A stretch of 64,000 bases of DNA from Actinacidiphila paucisporea (lineage in GTDB: Bacteria > Actinomycetota > Actinomycetes > Streptomycetales > Streptomycetaceae): assembly GCF_900142575.1 (NCBI RefSeq), contig NZ_FRBI01000026.1:50857-114856 (forward strand), given 5' to 3'. This document shows, in pieces, positions 8,407 to 16,557 of the stretch; positions within the stretch are counted from its first letter, which is position 1; every line of letters starts with the position of its first letter. The notes under the pieces are model-generated. The model saw only the letters and a program-made list of their open reading frames with translations, searched no databases and was not told the DNA's origin. A program made the translations under genes and the position numbers.

Positions 8407-10136
8407 GCGCGCGCTCCTTCGTCGTCGTTCACGGCTGTGGTCCCGGCTGCGGGTTCGTTCTCGGCTCCGGCGTCGGCCGCCGGGGGTGGCGCTTCGCCGT
8501 CGGCCTCGTCCTCGGGTCTGACGGGGGCGTCCGGGAGCAGTTGCAGGGCCACGTCGCCGATCTCGTCGGCGATGCGCGCGGACTCGCTGCGGCCCAGGCC
8601 GCCCATCTCCACGACGGTCACGCCGTCCTCGGCCCGTACCGCCCGCACCCAGATCCTGCGGCGCTGGATGAACAGCGAGCCGGCCAGGCCCAGGATCGCG
8701 CCGACCCCGCTGATCAGGGCGCCCTCGTTGCCGGCCTGGTGGGTGATGCTGAAGCTGGCCCAGGTCTTGACGCCCTCGAAGGTGAGGCTGCCCGCGCCGT
8801 TCGGCAGCACCATGGTGTCGCCGATCTGCATCGCCTTGGCGAACGGGCTGCCGTCGCTGTTCGTGAACGCCTTCAGGTGCGTGTCGTCGAGCTGGTAGAC
8901 GTTCTGCTGGGCGCCGGAGTCGATACCGAGGTCGCCGTGCAGGGCGTTCAGGATCAGCATCGGCTTCTGCAGGGTCGGGAAGGTCGAGTACCAGCCCCTG
9001 GTGGCGTTCAGGGCGACCGTCGGGGTGAAGATGCCGCGGAAGGCCAGCTGGTCCGGCTTGCCGTCGGTGCCGAGCGTGTCGGTCGCCTTGATGACCCCGG
9101 GCGAGGTCATGGCGGTGTCCGTCGGCAGGAACGGCACGATCTCGCGCACCACGTTGCCCTTGGCGTCCTTGATGGAGACGACCGGGGCGTAGCCGTGCGA
9201 GATGAGGTAGACCTTCTCGCCGCCGATGCTCAGCGGGTGGTTGATCGAGATCTTGCCCTTGACGGGTTTGCCGTCCGTGCCGCTGTAGTAGTGGATGTTC
9301 GCCTGGAATTTGAGCGCGGTGCCCTTCTCCGGGCCGCTGGTGGCGTACTTCTGCTCGAAGTTGTCCAGGTCGAAGCCGAAGGGCTGGAGGTCGTCGGCCC
9401 CGTAAAGAGTGCCGCCGCTGAAGTCGTCGTACTGGGTGAGGTTGTTGACGAAGCCGTCGCCCTCGACGACCAGCTTGCCGCCCTCCGCCTTCTCCAGCGA
9501 CGTCAGGGCGAACGCGATCAGCAGCCCGAACAGCGAGACGTGGAAGACGAGGTTGCCGAACTCCCGCAGGTAGCCCTTCTCGCCGGCCACCGAGGTGTCG
9601 GTGACGCTGGTACGGAAGCGGCGCCCGCGCAGCGCCTTGCGGGCCGCCTCGGTCACCTCCTCCGGGCTCGCGTCGGTGCGCCAGGTGCTGTACGCGGGCA
9701 GCCGGGTGAGGTTGCGCGGGGCGCGGGGCGGCCGGGACCGCAGCTGGCCGACGAACTGCCAGCTGCGCGGCACGATGCAGCCGGCCAGCGAGACGAACAG
9801 CAGGATGTAGATCGCCGCGAACCACGGCGAGCTGTAGACGTGGAAGAGCCCGACCTTCTCGTATATCGGGCTGACCGTGGTGTGCTTGGCCTTGAAGGCC
9901 TCGAGCTTGAGCTGGTCGCTGTGCTGCGGGATCAGCGAGCCGGGGATCGCGGCGAGCGACAGCAGGAACAGCAGGATCAGCGCGACCCGCATCGAGGTGA
10001 GCTGCCGCCACATCCAGCGCAGCCAGCCGAGCAGCCCGAGCGCGGGCGCCTCCGCGAAGGTGTCGACGGGCGCGGTGCTCAGCTGCGCCCCCGCCGCGCC
10101 GAGGTCTTCGCGCTCGGTCTTCTCCGTGATGCTCAT
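8403..10136 (-). CDS. resB: Cytochrome c biogenesis protein ResB
   Basis: The 577-residue protein has N-terminal membrane segments (MRVALILLFLLSLAAIPGSLIPQ, then WFAAIYILLFVSLAGCIVPR) and the ResB hallmark FGNLVFHVSLFGLL. A large extracytoplasmic domain follows, then a C-terminal helix (LISGVGAILGLAGSLFIQ) and an acidic Ala/Pro-rich tail. It forms the haem-delivery/lyase complex with CcsB. The ATG is at 10136, four bases after the ccdA stop, and the gene overlaps ccsB, so the unit appears co-transcribed and coupled. Confidence 0.94.
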   Translation of the reverse strand: MSITEKTEREDLGAAGAQLSTAPVDTFAEAPALGLLGWLRWMWRQLTSMRVALILLFLLSLAAIPGSLIPQHSDQLKLEAFKAKHTTVSPIYEKVGLFHVYSSPWFAAIYILLFVSLAGCIVPRSWQFVGQLRSRPPRAPRNLTRLPAYSTWRTDASPEEVTEAARKALRGRRFRTSVTDTSVAGEKGYLREFGNLVFHVSLFGLLIAFALTSLEKAEGGKLVVEGDGFVNNLTQYDDFSGGTLYGADDLQPFGFDLDNFEQKYATSGPEKGTALKFQANIHYYSGTDGKPVKGKISINHPLSIGGEKVYLISHGYAPVVSIKDAKGNVVREIVPFLPTDTAMTSPGVIKATDTLGTDGKPDQLAFRGIFTPTVALNATRGWYSTFPTLQKPMLILNALHGDLGIDSGAQQNVYQLDDTHLKAFTNSDGSPFAKAMQIGDTMVLPNGAGSLTFEGVKTWASFSITHQAGNEGALISGVGAILGLAGSLFIQRRRIWVRAVRAEDGVTVVEMGGLGRSESARIADEIGDVALQLLPDAPVRPEDEADGEAPPPAADAGAENEPAAGTTAVNDDEGARA

Positions 10137-10140
10137 GGGT

Positions 10141-10917
10141 TCAGATCCCTGTGGTGAAACTGCTCGACCAGATCTGCATCTGGTAGGTGATGTGCTCCCA
10201 CACTCCGGTGACCAGCAGGACGCCGACCGCCACGAGCATGACCCCGCCGGTCCTGATGACCCACACGTAGTGGCGCTTGACCCAGGCGAAGGCGCCCAGC
10301 GTACGGCGGAAAGCTATGGCCGCGACGATGAAGGGCACGCCGAGCCCCGCGCAGTAGAACGCCATCAGCAGGGCGCCCCGGCCCGCGCTGGCGTCGTCAA
10401 AGGCCAGCGCGTTGACCGCGCCCAGGGTCGGGCCGACGCAGGGCGTCCAGCCGAGCCCGAACAGCACGCCGAGCAGCGGCGCGCCCGCCAGGCCCAGCGC
10501 CGGCTTGGTGTGGAAGCGGAACTCGCGCTGCGTGAGCCCGCCGACGATGCCCATGAAGGCCAGGCCCAGCACGATGGTCAGCGCGCCGAAGACCTTCGTC
10601 AGGATCTCCCGGTGGACCTGGAGGGTCTGCCCGAAGTTGCCGAAGAGGGCGCCGCCGGAGACGAAGACGGCGCTGAAGCCGAGCACGAAAAGCGACGCGC
10701 CCGCCAGCATCCTGCCCCGCCTGGCCTCGGCCAGGTCGGTGCCGGTCACCCCGGTGACGTACGACAGGTAGCCGGGGACCAGCGGCAGCACGCAGGGCGA
10801 GAAGAAGGAGATCAGCCCGGCGAACATCGCGACCGGGATGGCAGCCAGCAGCGCCCCGGTGAGCACCGTCTGGTTCTCGTCGACCGCCAGGACCATCAGC
10901 GCGCCGTTGCCGCCCAC
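10141..10917 (-). CDS. ccdA: Thiol-disulfide transporter CcdA
   Basis: The protein has 258 residues and about six membrane helices. The two redox cysteines are C42 in SFFSPCVLPLVPGYLSY and C160 in GLGWTPCVGPTLG. CcdA passes electrons from cytoplasmic thioredoxin to extracytoplasmic thiol-disulfide proteins, here presumably the adjacent TlpA-type lipoprotein, keeping apocytochrome cysteines reduced for haem attachment. The start is a GTG at 10917, one base after the tlpA stop. An ATG at 10896 (MVLAVDENQ) is an alternative that leaves the transport core intact. Confidence 0.93.
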   Translation of the reverse strand: MGGNGALMVLAVDENQTVLTGALLAAIPVAMFAGLISFFSPCVLPLVPGYLSYVTGVTGTDLAEARRGRMLAGASLFVLGFSAVFVSGGALFGNFGQTLQVHREILTKVFGALTIVLGLAFMGIVGGLTQREFRFHTKPALGLAGAPLLGVLFGLGWTPCVGPTLGAVNALAFDDASAGRGALLMAFYCAGLGVPFIVAAIAFRRTLGAFAWVKRHYVWVIRTGGVMLVAVGVLLVTGVWEHITYQMQIWSSSFTTGI

Positions 10918-10918
10918 G

Positions 10919-11530
10919 TCACTTCTCCGCGGCGATCGGGTCGATCAGCTGGTTCAGGTCGTCCTGGCCCAGCGGCTTGAGCGCCCGGGCCGCGACCCGG
11001 CCCTGCCGGTCGATGACGAGCGTGGCGGGCAGGCTCTGCGGGTTGAGGCTGCCCTTGGGGAAGCGCAGGATCAGCTTGCCGTACGGGTCGTACAGGTTGG
11101 GGTAGGTGATGCCGTACCGCTTGGTGAAGGCGGCGGCGTTCGACGCGGTCAGGTCCCGGGTGTTGATGCCGAGGAACTGCACCCCCTTGGCCTTGTCCGC
11201 GGCGGACACGTCGGCCAGGTGCGGGGCCTCGGCGCGGCAGGGGCCGCACCAGGAGCCCCAGATGTTGATGACGACGACCTTGCCCTTGTACGCGGCCAGG
11301 CTGTCCTGCCCGCCGGCCACGGTCTTCCCCGACAGGTCGGGGGCCGGTTTGCGGTCCGCGGGCTTGAGTACGGTGATCTCGCCGGTGCCGCTGACGAAGT
11401 TGGAACTGCCCGATTTCGAGCCGGTCGAGGACGACGAGCAGGCGGCGAGCGCCAGCGCCACGACAGCGGCTCCGACCAGTGCGGCGGCACTGCGGAGCGG
11501 GCGGCGTCGAGGGGCGCGCGTAGGACTCAT
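10919..11530 (-). CDS. TlpA/ResA-type thiol-disulfide oxidoreductase lipoprotein
   Basis: The 203-residue protein has a basic N-terminus, a hydrophobic segment and a lipobox cysteine at C31 (LALAAC). A thioredoxin-like domain follows with the active site WCGPC (C95 and C98), then VIDRQGRVAAR near the cis-proline strand. It should reduce apocytochrome c CXXCH cysteines outside the membrane, using electrons from CcdA encoded directly downstream. The ATG at 11530 was chosen because it opens an ideal lipoprotein signal. Confidence 0.93.
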   Translation of the reverse strand: MSPTRAPRRRPLRSAAALVGAAVVALALAACSSSSTGSKSGSSNFVSGTGEITVLKPADRKPAPDLSGKTVAGGQDSLAAYKGKVVVINIWGSWCGPCRAEAPHLADVSAADKAKGVQFLGINTRDLTASNAAAFTKRYGITYPNLYDPYGKLILRFPKGSLNPQSLPATLVIDRQGRVAARALKPLGQDDLNQLIDPIAAEK

Positions 11531-11655
11531 GTGAAAAGTTTCGCATGGGCCTTCGGGCGATCTTCGACACCCCCGACACCGGCACCAAAAGCGGCAATCG
11601 CCCCAAGTAAGGACCAGATGAACGGTGCCGGCGCGCGGGTGCGGGCCTGCGGCGG

Positions 11656-12939
11656 TCAGGCCATCGGGACCGACGAGGAGGTGGTCTCGGCGGGGACCGG
11701 GGCCGGCAGCGTCATGAAGTCCTTCCAGCCCTGCGACGGCGCCTGGCCGACCTCCAGCCGGCGCAGCCGGTCGAGCACCGCCGGGTCCTGCGCGTCCAGC
11801 CAGTCCACGAACTGCCGGAAGGACACGATGCGCACGTCGTCGTGCCCGGCGGTGGCGATGTACTTGAACGCGTTCTCGACCGCGTCCATGTAGATCCCGC
11901 CGTTCCACTGCTCGAAGTGGTTGCCGATGTAGTAGGGCGCCCTGTTGGTCTGGTACGCCCGCTCGAAGCCGGCAATGTACGACGCCGTGGCCTGCTCGCG
12001 CCAGTACGGGTAGTTGCGCGGGTCGCTGCTGGTCGCCGCGTGCGACTGGTTGGCCAGCATGTTGTAGTCCATCGACAGCACCTCGAAGGAGTGCCCGGGG
12101 AAGGGGATCAGCTGGAGCGGCAGGTCCCACAGGCCCTGCTTCTTCGCCGGCCAGATCTGGTTGCCGCCCGGCGAGCTGGCGTCGTAGCGGAAGCCGAGCG
12201 CGGCGGCGGTCGGCAGCCACTGGTCCTGGCCGAGCAGGCACGGGGTGCGGGCGCCGATCAGCTCCTTGTCGTAGTCGAAGGGCAGCGGGTCCTCGTCTTG
12301 CCAGCCGGTCTGCGTCTTCCAGGTCGTCACGAAGGTCCTGGCCTGGTCGATCTCGCTCTTCCAGTCCGCGGGGGTCCAGCGGCCGACGCTGCCTGGGCCG
12401 GCGCAGAAGTGGCCGTTGAAGTGGGTGCCGATCTCATGGCCCTCCTGCCAGGCCTGCCGGACGTTGTCCAGCGTCATCCGCAGGTGGTCGTCGGCGAGGT
12501 AGCCGATGTCGGAGGCGCCGAGGGGGCTGTTGGGCGGGTCGTACTCCAGCTTCTTGTCCTCGGGCAGCAGGTAGAGGCCACTCAGGAAGAAGGTCATGGA
12601 CACGCCGTGGTCGGCGGCGAGCTTGCGGAAGCGGGGGAAGAGGCCGGTGCCGACCTCACCGGCACCGTCCCAGGAGAAGATCACGAACTGCGGCGGGGTC
12701 TGCCCCGGCTCCAGCCGCTCCACGGCCGGCTGGTGCGGCTGGTCCCCGGTGTACGCGGTGCTCCCGTCCCCGATCAGCTTCACCGTCTTGGCCGGCGCGT
12801 GCGCCCCGCTGGCCCCCGACGGCTCCCCCGTCCGCTCGCCGCCCCCGCTCTTCTTCCCCGTCCCGCACCCCGCGACAGCCAGCCCGGCCGCAGCCCCTGC
12901 GGTTGTCGTCAGCAGACTCCTTCGGCTCATCCCACTCAT
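11656..12939 (-). CDS. Secreted polysaccharide-deacetylase-like lipoprotein
   Basis: The protein has about 427 residues. MSRRSLLTTTAGAAAGLAVAGC combines a twin-arginine-like motif with a lipobox. The body resembles NodB-fold proteins: FSWDGAGE stands where TFDDG is usual, and HEIGTHFNGHFC is near the H-x3-H metal site. Because the first motif is altered, deacetylase activity is uncertain. Two start codons nine bases apart (12939 and 12930) fit, and the upstream one is given. A plausible promoter lies at 13030-13058. It sits between hemL/phosphatase and the cytochrome c genes, but no functional link is visible. Confidence 0.8.
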   Translation of the reverse strand: MSGMSRRSLLTTTAGAAAGLAVAGCGTGKKSGGGERTGEPSGASGAHAPAKTVKLIGDGSTAYTGDQPHQPAVERLEPGQTPPQFVIFSWDGAGEVGTGLFPRFRKLAADHGVSMTFFLSGLYLLPEDKKLEYDPPNSPLGASDIGYLADDHLRMTLDNVRQAWQEGHEIGTHFNGHFCAGPGSVGRWTPADWKSEIDQARTFVTTWKTQTGWQDEDPLPFDYDKELIGARTPCLLGQDQWLPTAAALGFRYDASSPGGNQIWPAKKQGLWDLPLQLIPFPGHSFEVLSMDYNMLANQSHAATSSDPRNYPYWREQATASYIAGFERAYQTNRAPYYIGNHFEQWNGGIYMDAVENAFKYIATAGHDDVRIVSFRQFVDWLDAQDPAVLDRLRRLEVGQAPSQGWKDFMTLPAPVPAETTSSSVPMA

Positions 12940-13029
12940 GTGTGAACCCCGTCTCTCGGCATGCATGTCCTGCAGCTGAGGCGGGCGGAAGTGCGGACGC
13001 CCACCATGACGTCCACACATTCCGTGCGT

Positions 13030-13058
13030 ATTATCCTATTTTTGTAAAATCACCTGAA
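13030..13058 (-). promoter_or_regulatory. Likely promoter for the deacetylase-like lipoprotein gene
   Basis: In an unusually AT-rich patch, the minus strand reads TTCAGG (13058-13053), a 17-base spacer and GATAAT (13035-13030). This fits a vegetative promoter driving the gene that starts at 12939. It is a visual match only. Confidence 0.45.
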
Positions 13059-13130
13059 TATCCCTCACCCGGCCCACGCCTTTTCGCCCTCCCGGCTGAT
13101 GCACCCCGCGGAGGGGGGCGCACTGGACGG

Positions 13131-13160
13131 GCGCGTGGGGGGTACCCCCCAGGCGAAGCC
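13131..13160. repeat. Copy of a dispersed palindromic repeat
   Basis: GCGCGTGGGGGGTACCCCCC is followed by AGGCGAAGC. The same module recurs three times at 46745-46957. GGGGGGTACCCCCC is itself a perfect palindrome. It lies between the phosphatase and deacetylase-like genes in non-coding DNA. Confidence 0.75.
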
Positions 13161-13232
13161 CCTCCGGGACGGAGCGGACCCGCGCCCCGGTGGGCGCTGA
13201 GCACAGTTACCCGCGCCGCCGCGCCGGAGGCG

Positions 13233-13907
13233 TTACGCCCCCTTGGGGCCCTTCGCGCCGCGGAGGTGGGGAGGGACCAGGTCGATGGCGGGCTCGGCAT
13301 AGCCGACCGAGACGATCTCGTCGCCGCGGTAGGTGAAGCTCGTCACGCTGGCCAGCGTGCACTGCCGGCGGCGCGGGTCGTGCCACAGCCGCCGCCGCTC
13401 GGCGTAGGAGCGCAGGATCCAGATCGGCAGCTGGTGGCTGACGCACACCGCCTCGTGCCCCCGCGCGGCATCCCGGGCCGCGCCGACGGCCGCGGTCATG
13501 CGCACGACCTGGTCGACGTACGGCTCCCCCCAGCTGGGCCGGAAGGGATTCCTGAGGTACTTCCAGTTGGCCGGCTTGCGCAGCGCCCCGTCACCGACGC
13601 CGAAGGTCTTGCCCTCGAAGATGTTGGCGGCCTCCAGGAGGCGGGGGTCCGCCGCGACGTCGAGGCCGTGCGCCTTGGCGATGGGCGTCGCCGTCTCCTG
13701 GGCACGCTCCAGGGGCGAGGCGACGACGTAGGTGATGTCCCGCCGTGCGAGGTGCTCGGCGACCCGGTCGGCCATCTGCCGGCCCAGCTCGGACAGGTGG
13801 TAGCCGGGCGCCCTGCCGTAGAGCACCCCGCCGGGATTGTGGACCTCGCCGTGCCGCACGACGTGCACCACGGTCAACTCGTCGCTGCCGGCACTGGTGT
13901 TGCTCAT
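13233..13907 (-). CDS. Histidine phosphatase superfamily protein
   Basis: This 224-residue protein has the catalytic RHG motif (VRHGEVHNPGG) near residue 18, a second-histidine region (CVSHQLPIW) and the acid-containing PLERAQETA stretch. The family includes phosphoglycerate mutases and diverse phosphatases. The substrate cannot be told from sequence. The ATG at 13907 overlaps the hemL stop as ATGA, so it is very likely translated from the hemL message. Confidence 0.9.
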   Translation of the reverse strand: MSNTSAGSDELTVVHVVRHGEVHNPGGVLYGRAPGYHLSELGRQMADRVAEHLARRDITYVVASPLERAQETATPIAKAHGLDVAADPRLLEAANIFEGKTFGVGDGALRKPANWKYLRNPFRPSWGEPYVDQVVRMTAAVGAARDAARGHEAVCVSHQLPIWILRSYAERRRLWHDPRRRQCTLASVTSFTYRGDEIVSVGYAEPAIDLVPPHLRGAKGPKGA

Positions 13908-15217
13908 ACGTGGGCCTCCGCTGCGGCACGTGCGGCGGCGGGCAGCGCGGCGGCGATACGCTCCACGGCCCGCTCGTCGTGTGCGGTCGACACGAACCAG
14001 GACTCGAACGCCGACGGGGGCACGTACACGCCCTGCGCCAGCATCGAGTGGAAGAACGGGGTGAAGCGGTACGCCTGCTGCCGCTTCGCCCCCTCGAAGT
14101 CACGGACCTCCTCGTCCGTGAAGAAGACGGAGAACATACTGCCCGCCGTCTGCAGGCGGTGCGCGACCCCCTCCTTGCCGAGCGCCGCCGTCACCAGCCC
14201 CTGGATCTCCGCGGAGACCGCGTCCACCGTCGCGTAGGCCGCGTCGTCCAGCAGCCGCAGCTGCGCGAGCCCGGCCGCGGTCGCCACCGGATTCCCCGAC
14301 AGCGTGCCCGCCTGGTAGACCGGGCCGACCGGCGCGAGCTGCGCCATGACGTCGGCGCGCCCGCCGAAGGCCGCCGCGGGGAAGCCGCCGCCCATGACCT
14401 TGCCGAAGGTCATCAGGTCGGGGCGGACGCCGTCGAGCCCGTACCAACCGGCCTTGCTGACCCGGAAGCCGGTCATGACCTCGTCGGAGACGTAGAGGGC
14501 GCCGTCGGCCGCGCACAGGTCCCTGAGCCCGGCGTTGAAGCCGTCGCGGGGCGGCACGACGCCCATGTTGCCGGGCGACGCCTCGGTGATGACGCAGGCG
14601 ATCTGCCCGGGGTGCGCGGCGAACGCGGCCCGTACCGCGTCCAGGTCGTTGTACGGCAGCACGATCGTGTCGCCGGTCTGCGCGCCGGTCACGCCGGGGG
14701 TGTCGGGCAGCCCGAAGGTGGCCAGGCCGGAACCGGCGGCAGCCAGCAGCGAGTCCACGTGGCCGTGGTAGCAGCCGGCGAACTTGACGACCTTCGCCCG
14801 CCCGGTGAAGCCGCGGGCCAGCCGGATCGCGGACATCGTCGCCTCGGTGCCGGAGGACACCAGCCGTACCTGGTCCAGCGGTTCGACCCTGGCCACCATC
14901 TCCTCGGCCAGCGCGACCTCACCCTCACTGGGCGTGCCGAACGACGTACCGCGGGTCACCGCGTCCTGGACGGCGGCGACGACCTCGGGGTGCGCGTGGC
15001 CGAGGATCATCGGCCCCCACGAGCAGACCAGGTCCACGTACTCGCGACCGTCGGCGTCAGTGAGGTACGGACCGGTACCGGACACCATGAAGCGGGGCGT
15101 ACCGCCCACGGCTCGGAAGGCCCGGACCGGAGAGTTCACGCCTCCTGGGGTCACGGCCGCCGCGCGGTCGAACAGTTCCTGGGACACTGGTGCTTCGTAC
15201 GGATAGCTCACAGACAC
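13904..15217 (-). CDS. hemL: Glutamate-1-semialdehyde 2,1-aminomutase HemL
   Basis: The protein has 437 residues. This PLP enzyme converts glutamate-1-semialdehyde to 5-aminolevulinate, the step after HemA (49722-51062). K273 in MTFGKVMGGGFP is the expected PLP lysine; the GGVNSPVRAF start and the SSGTEATMSAIRLAR segment are typical. The start is the GTG at 15217, with GAGAG about eight bases upstream. A GTG at 15211 (SYPYEAP) is also reasonable. It heads an operon with the histidine phosphatase. Confidence 0.95.
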   Translation of the reverse strand: MSVSYPYEAPVSQELFDRAAAVTPGGVNSPVRAFRAVGGTPRFMVSGTGPYLTDADGREYVDLVCSWGPMILGHAHPEVVAAVQDAVTRGTSFGTPSEGEVALAEEMVARVEPLDQVRLVSSGTEATMSAIRLARGFTGRAKVVKFAGCYHGHVDSLLAAAGSGLATFGLPDTPGVTGAQTGDTIVLPYNDLDAVRAAFAAHPGQIACVITEASPGNMGVVPPRDGFNAGLRDLCAADGALYVSDEVMTGFRVSKAGWYGLDGVRPDLMTFGKVMGGGFPAAAFGGRADVMAQLAPVGPVYQAGTLSGNPVATAAGLAQLRLLDDAAYATVDAVSAEIQGLVTAALGKEGVAHRLQTAGSMFSVFFTDEEVRDFEGAKRQQAYRFTPFFHSMLAQGVYVPPSAFESWFVSTAHDERAVERIAAALPAAARAAAEAHV

Positions 15218-15581
15218 ATGCTCTCAAACCCCGGGCGTTGCGCCACAACGTCTCAACCGTGCATCTGAGACGATGATCGGGTTGCATGGTTGGGGCGGCA
15301 GATGGTCGGGTAGTGGAATGCAGCAGACGGGTGGCGGTCCGGGCGACGGACCGGGCGAACACGTACCCGATCCCGATGACGCCCGTCCGACGGGCAAGCG
15401 CCGCCGCACCCCGCAGGACTCGCAGGACTCGCAGAATCGACACACCGCAGAGCCGAGCAGCCCGGAACCACGCGATCAAGAACACCACGAGCAACAGCAA
15501 CAACGCGATCACCGCGTGCAGCGCGACACGAACGAACGCCGATCGACCGCAGAGGGCAGGAGCAGGGGTGGCCGAGTGGGG
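15218..15581. other. Divergent intergenic region between hemL and a conserved hypothetical gene
   Basis: This 364-base stretch should carry the promoters of hemL and of the gene starting at 15582. The plus frame is open from 15273 and would add about 103 Gln/Arg/Asp-rich residues to the downstream protein, but it has poorer GC bias and low complexity. The opposite strand has a GC3-rich hydrophobic run at about 15440-15520 without a credible start. I treat the region as non-coding, with some doubt. Confidence 0.5.
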
Positions 15582-16010
15582 GTGACCTACAAGTATTTCG
15601 GTGCGCCCGACGGTGCCACGGCGGCCCGCGTCCCGATCTCCATGCGCCCGGAGGAGCTCGGCGGCGACGAACTCGGCCAGGGCCTGTACACCAAGGTCAA
15701 GCCGGAGACGATGGCCGCGATGGTCCTCACCGGCATCGAGGGCATACCCCCGGCCAAGGTCCCGCCCCTCGAACTGGTCGTCCTGCACCCGGACTACGCC
15801 GTCGTCCGGCTGCCCGCCTCCGTCGTGGAGCCGCTGCGGAACGCCAACGAGGAGTCCCTCGGCGCCGCCGCCTTCATATGGTCGACCGTGCCCGACCGCC
15901 GCGGTCCGCGCGACGCCTTCGTCATCTACCGCATGCTGCACGAATGGCAGGACTTCGCCCGCCGCTGCCAGGAATCCGGCCACCAGCTCTACTGCCTGGT
16001 CTGGCCGTAG
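15582..16010 (+). CDS. Conserved hypothetical protein
   Basis: The 142-residue product (VTYKYFGAPDGATAARVPISMRPEELGG at its start) has the composition of a soluble cytoplasmic protein and ends LYCLVWP. I recognise it as a type conserved in streptomycetes but know no function or catalytic motif. The GTG at 15582 was chosen because sequence character changes sharply there. GTG at 15576 or an ATG at 15273 would extend it. It is divergent from hemL. Confidence 0.7.
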   Translation: MTYKYFGAPDGATAARVPISMRPEELGGDELGQGLYTKVKPETMAAMVLTGIEGIPPAKVPPLELVVLHPDYAVVRLPASVVEPLRNANEESLGAAAFIWSTVPDRRGPRDAFVIYRMLHEWQDFARRCQESGHQLYCLVWP

Positions 16011-16099
16011 GACCGCGCGGGGCTTCGCGGGACCCGCAAGGGGCCGCGGGCCCCGGCAAGGGTGAGAACTCCCCCGGGCCCGCGGGGCTTCGCGGGCCG

Positions 16100-16381
16100 T
16101 CAGCCGGCCGTGGCGCCGGCGTCCCTGCCGCCGGGCATGTCGGCCGCCTCCTCGTCCTCGTCCTCGTTCCATGCCAGCGCCTTGAGCTGCATACGCGCGG
16201 CGGGCGCGCTGCTGGGCACGGTCGCCCAGTACGGATGCGCGGTGACCTGGACCGAGAGCCGCACCAGGCGTCGGCGCAGCACGGTGGTCTGGGAGCCGGC
16301 GGCGCCGGCCAGTTGGCGATACGTGGCGTACCAGTCGCGCTGCGCCTGGACGAGGTCGGCGGGGAAGGTGTGGTGGTGCAT
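16100..16381 (-). CDS. Small conserved hypothetical protein
   Basis: The protein has 93 residues. It begins MHHHTFPADLVQAQRDWYATYRQL, continues with a basic helix (VLRRRLVRLSVQVTAHPYW) and ends in an acidic NEDEDEEAADMP tail. No catalytic motif is seen. The ATG at 16381 is preferred over upstream in-frame codons because the upstream residues are low complexity. A perfect palindrome overlapping an SOS-like box lies 15-37 bases upstream, where a promoter or operator would be expected, so LexA-type control is possible. Confidence 0.7.
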   Translation of the reverse strand: MHHHTFPADLVQAQRDWYATYRQLAGAAGSQTTVLRRRLVRLSVQVTAHPYWATVPSSAPAARMQLKALAWNEDEDEEAADMPGGRDAGATAG

Positions 16382-16395
16382 GCCGGGGATTCTCG

Positions 16396-16418
16396 CATAC
16401 GTTCGAACGTATGTACGA
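16396..16418 (-). promoter_or_regulatory. 18-bp palindrome overlapping a LexA/SOS-like box
   Basis: CATACGTTCGAACGTATG (16396-16413) is a perfect palindrome. TCGAACGTATGTACGA (16403-16418) differs by one base from the actinobacterial SOS-box consensus TCGAAC-N4-GTTCGA. It sits immediately upstream of the 93-residue gene on the minus strand. The palindrome is directly visible; LexA binding is inference. Confidence 0.55.
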
Positions 16419-16557
16419 GACATCGAGTGCGCGGGACCCGCGTGTCGCGTCGCGGATCTCTCCGGCGCCTCGTACTCCGGCGCCCCGTACTCCCGCGCCT
16501 CGTACCTCCCGCCGCGGACCACCGCCGCTCCCGGGCGACCCGCCGGGAGGGGCGGGG

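Noticed and set aside
15224..15530. Minus-strand hydrophobic open frame (IALLLLLVVFLIAWF...) upstream of hemL
   Set aside because: GC3 is high, but there is no credible start codon with a ribosome binding site, and the frame runs on into hemL. It is most likely antisense of a Gln/Asn-rich stretch.
15561..15590. tRNA-like string GGGGTGGCCGAGTGGG
   Set aside because: It resembles a D-arm, but no acceptor stem, anticodon arm or T-arm can be folded around it. It is the start region of a coding sequence.
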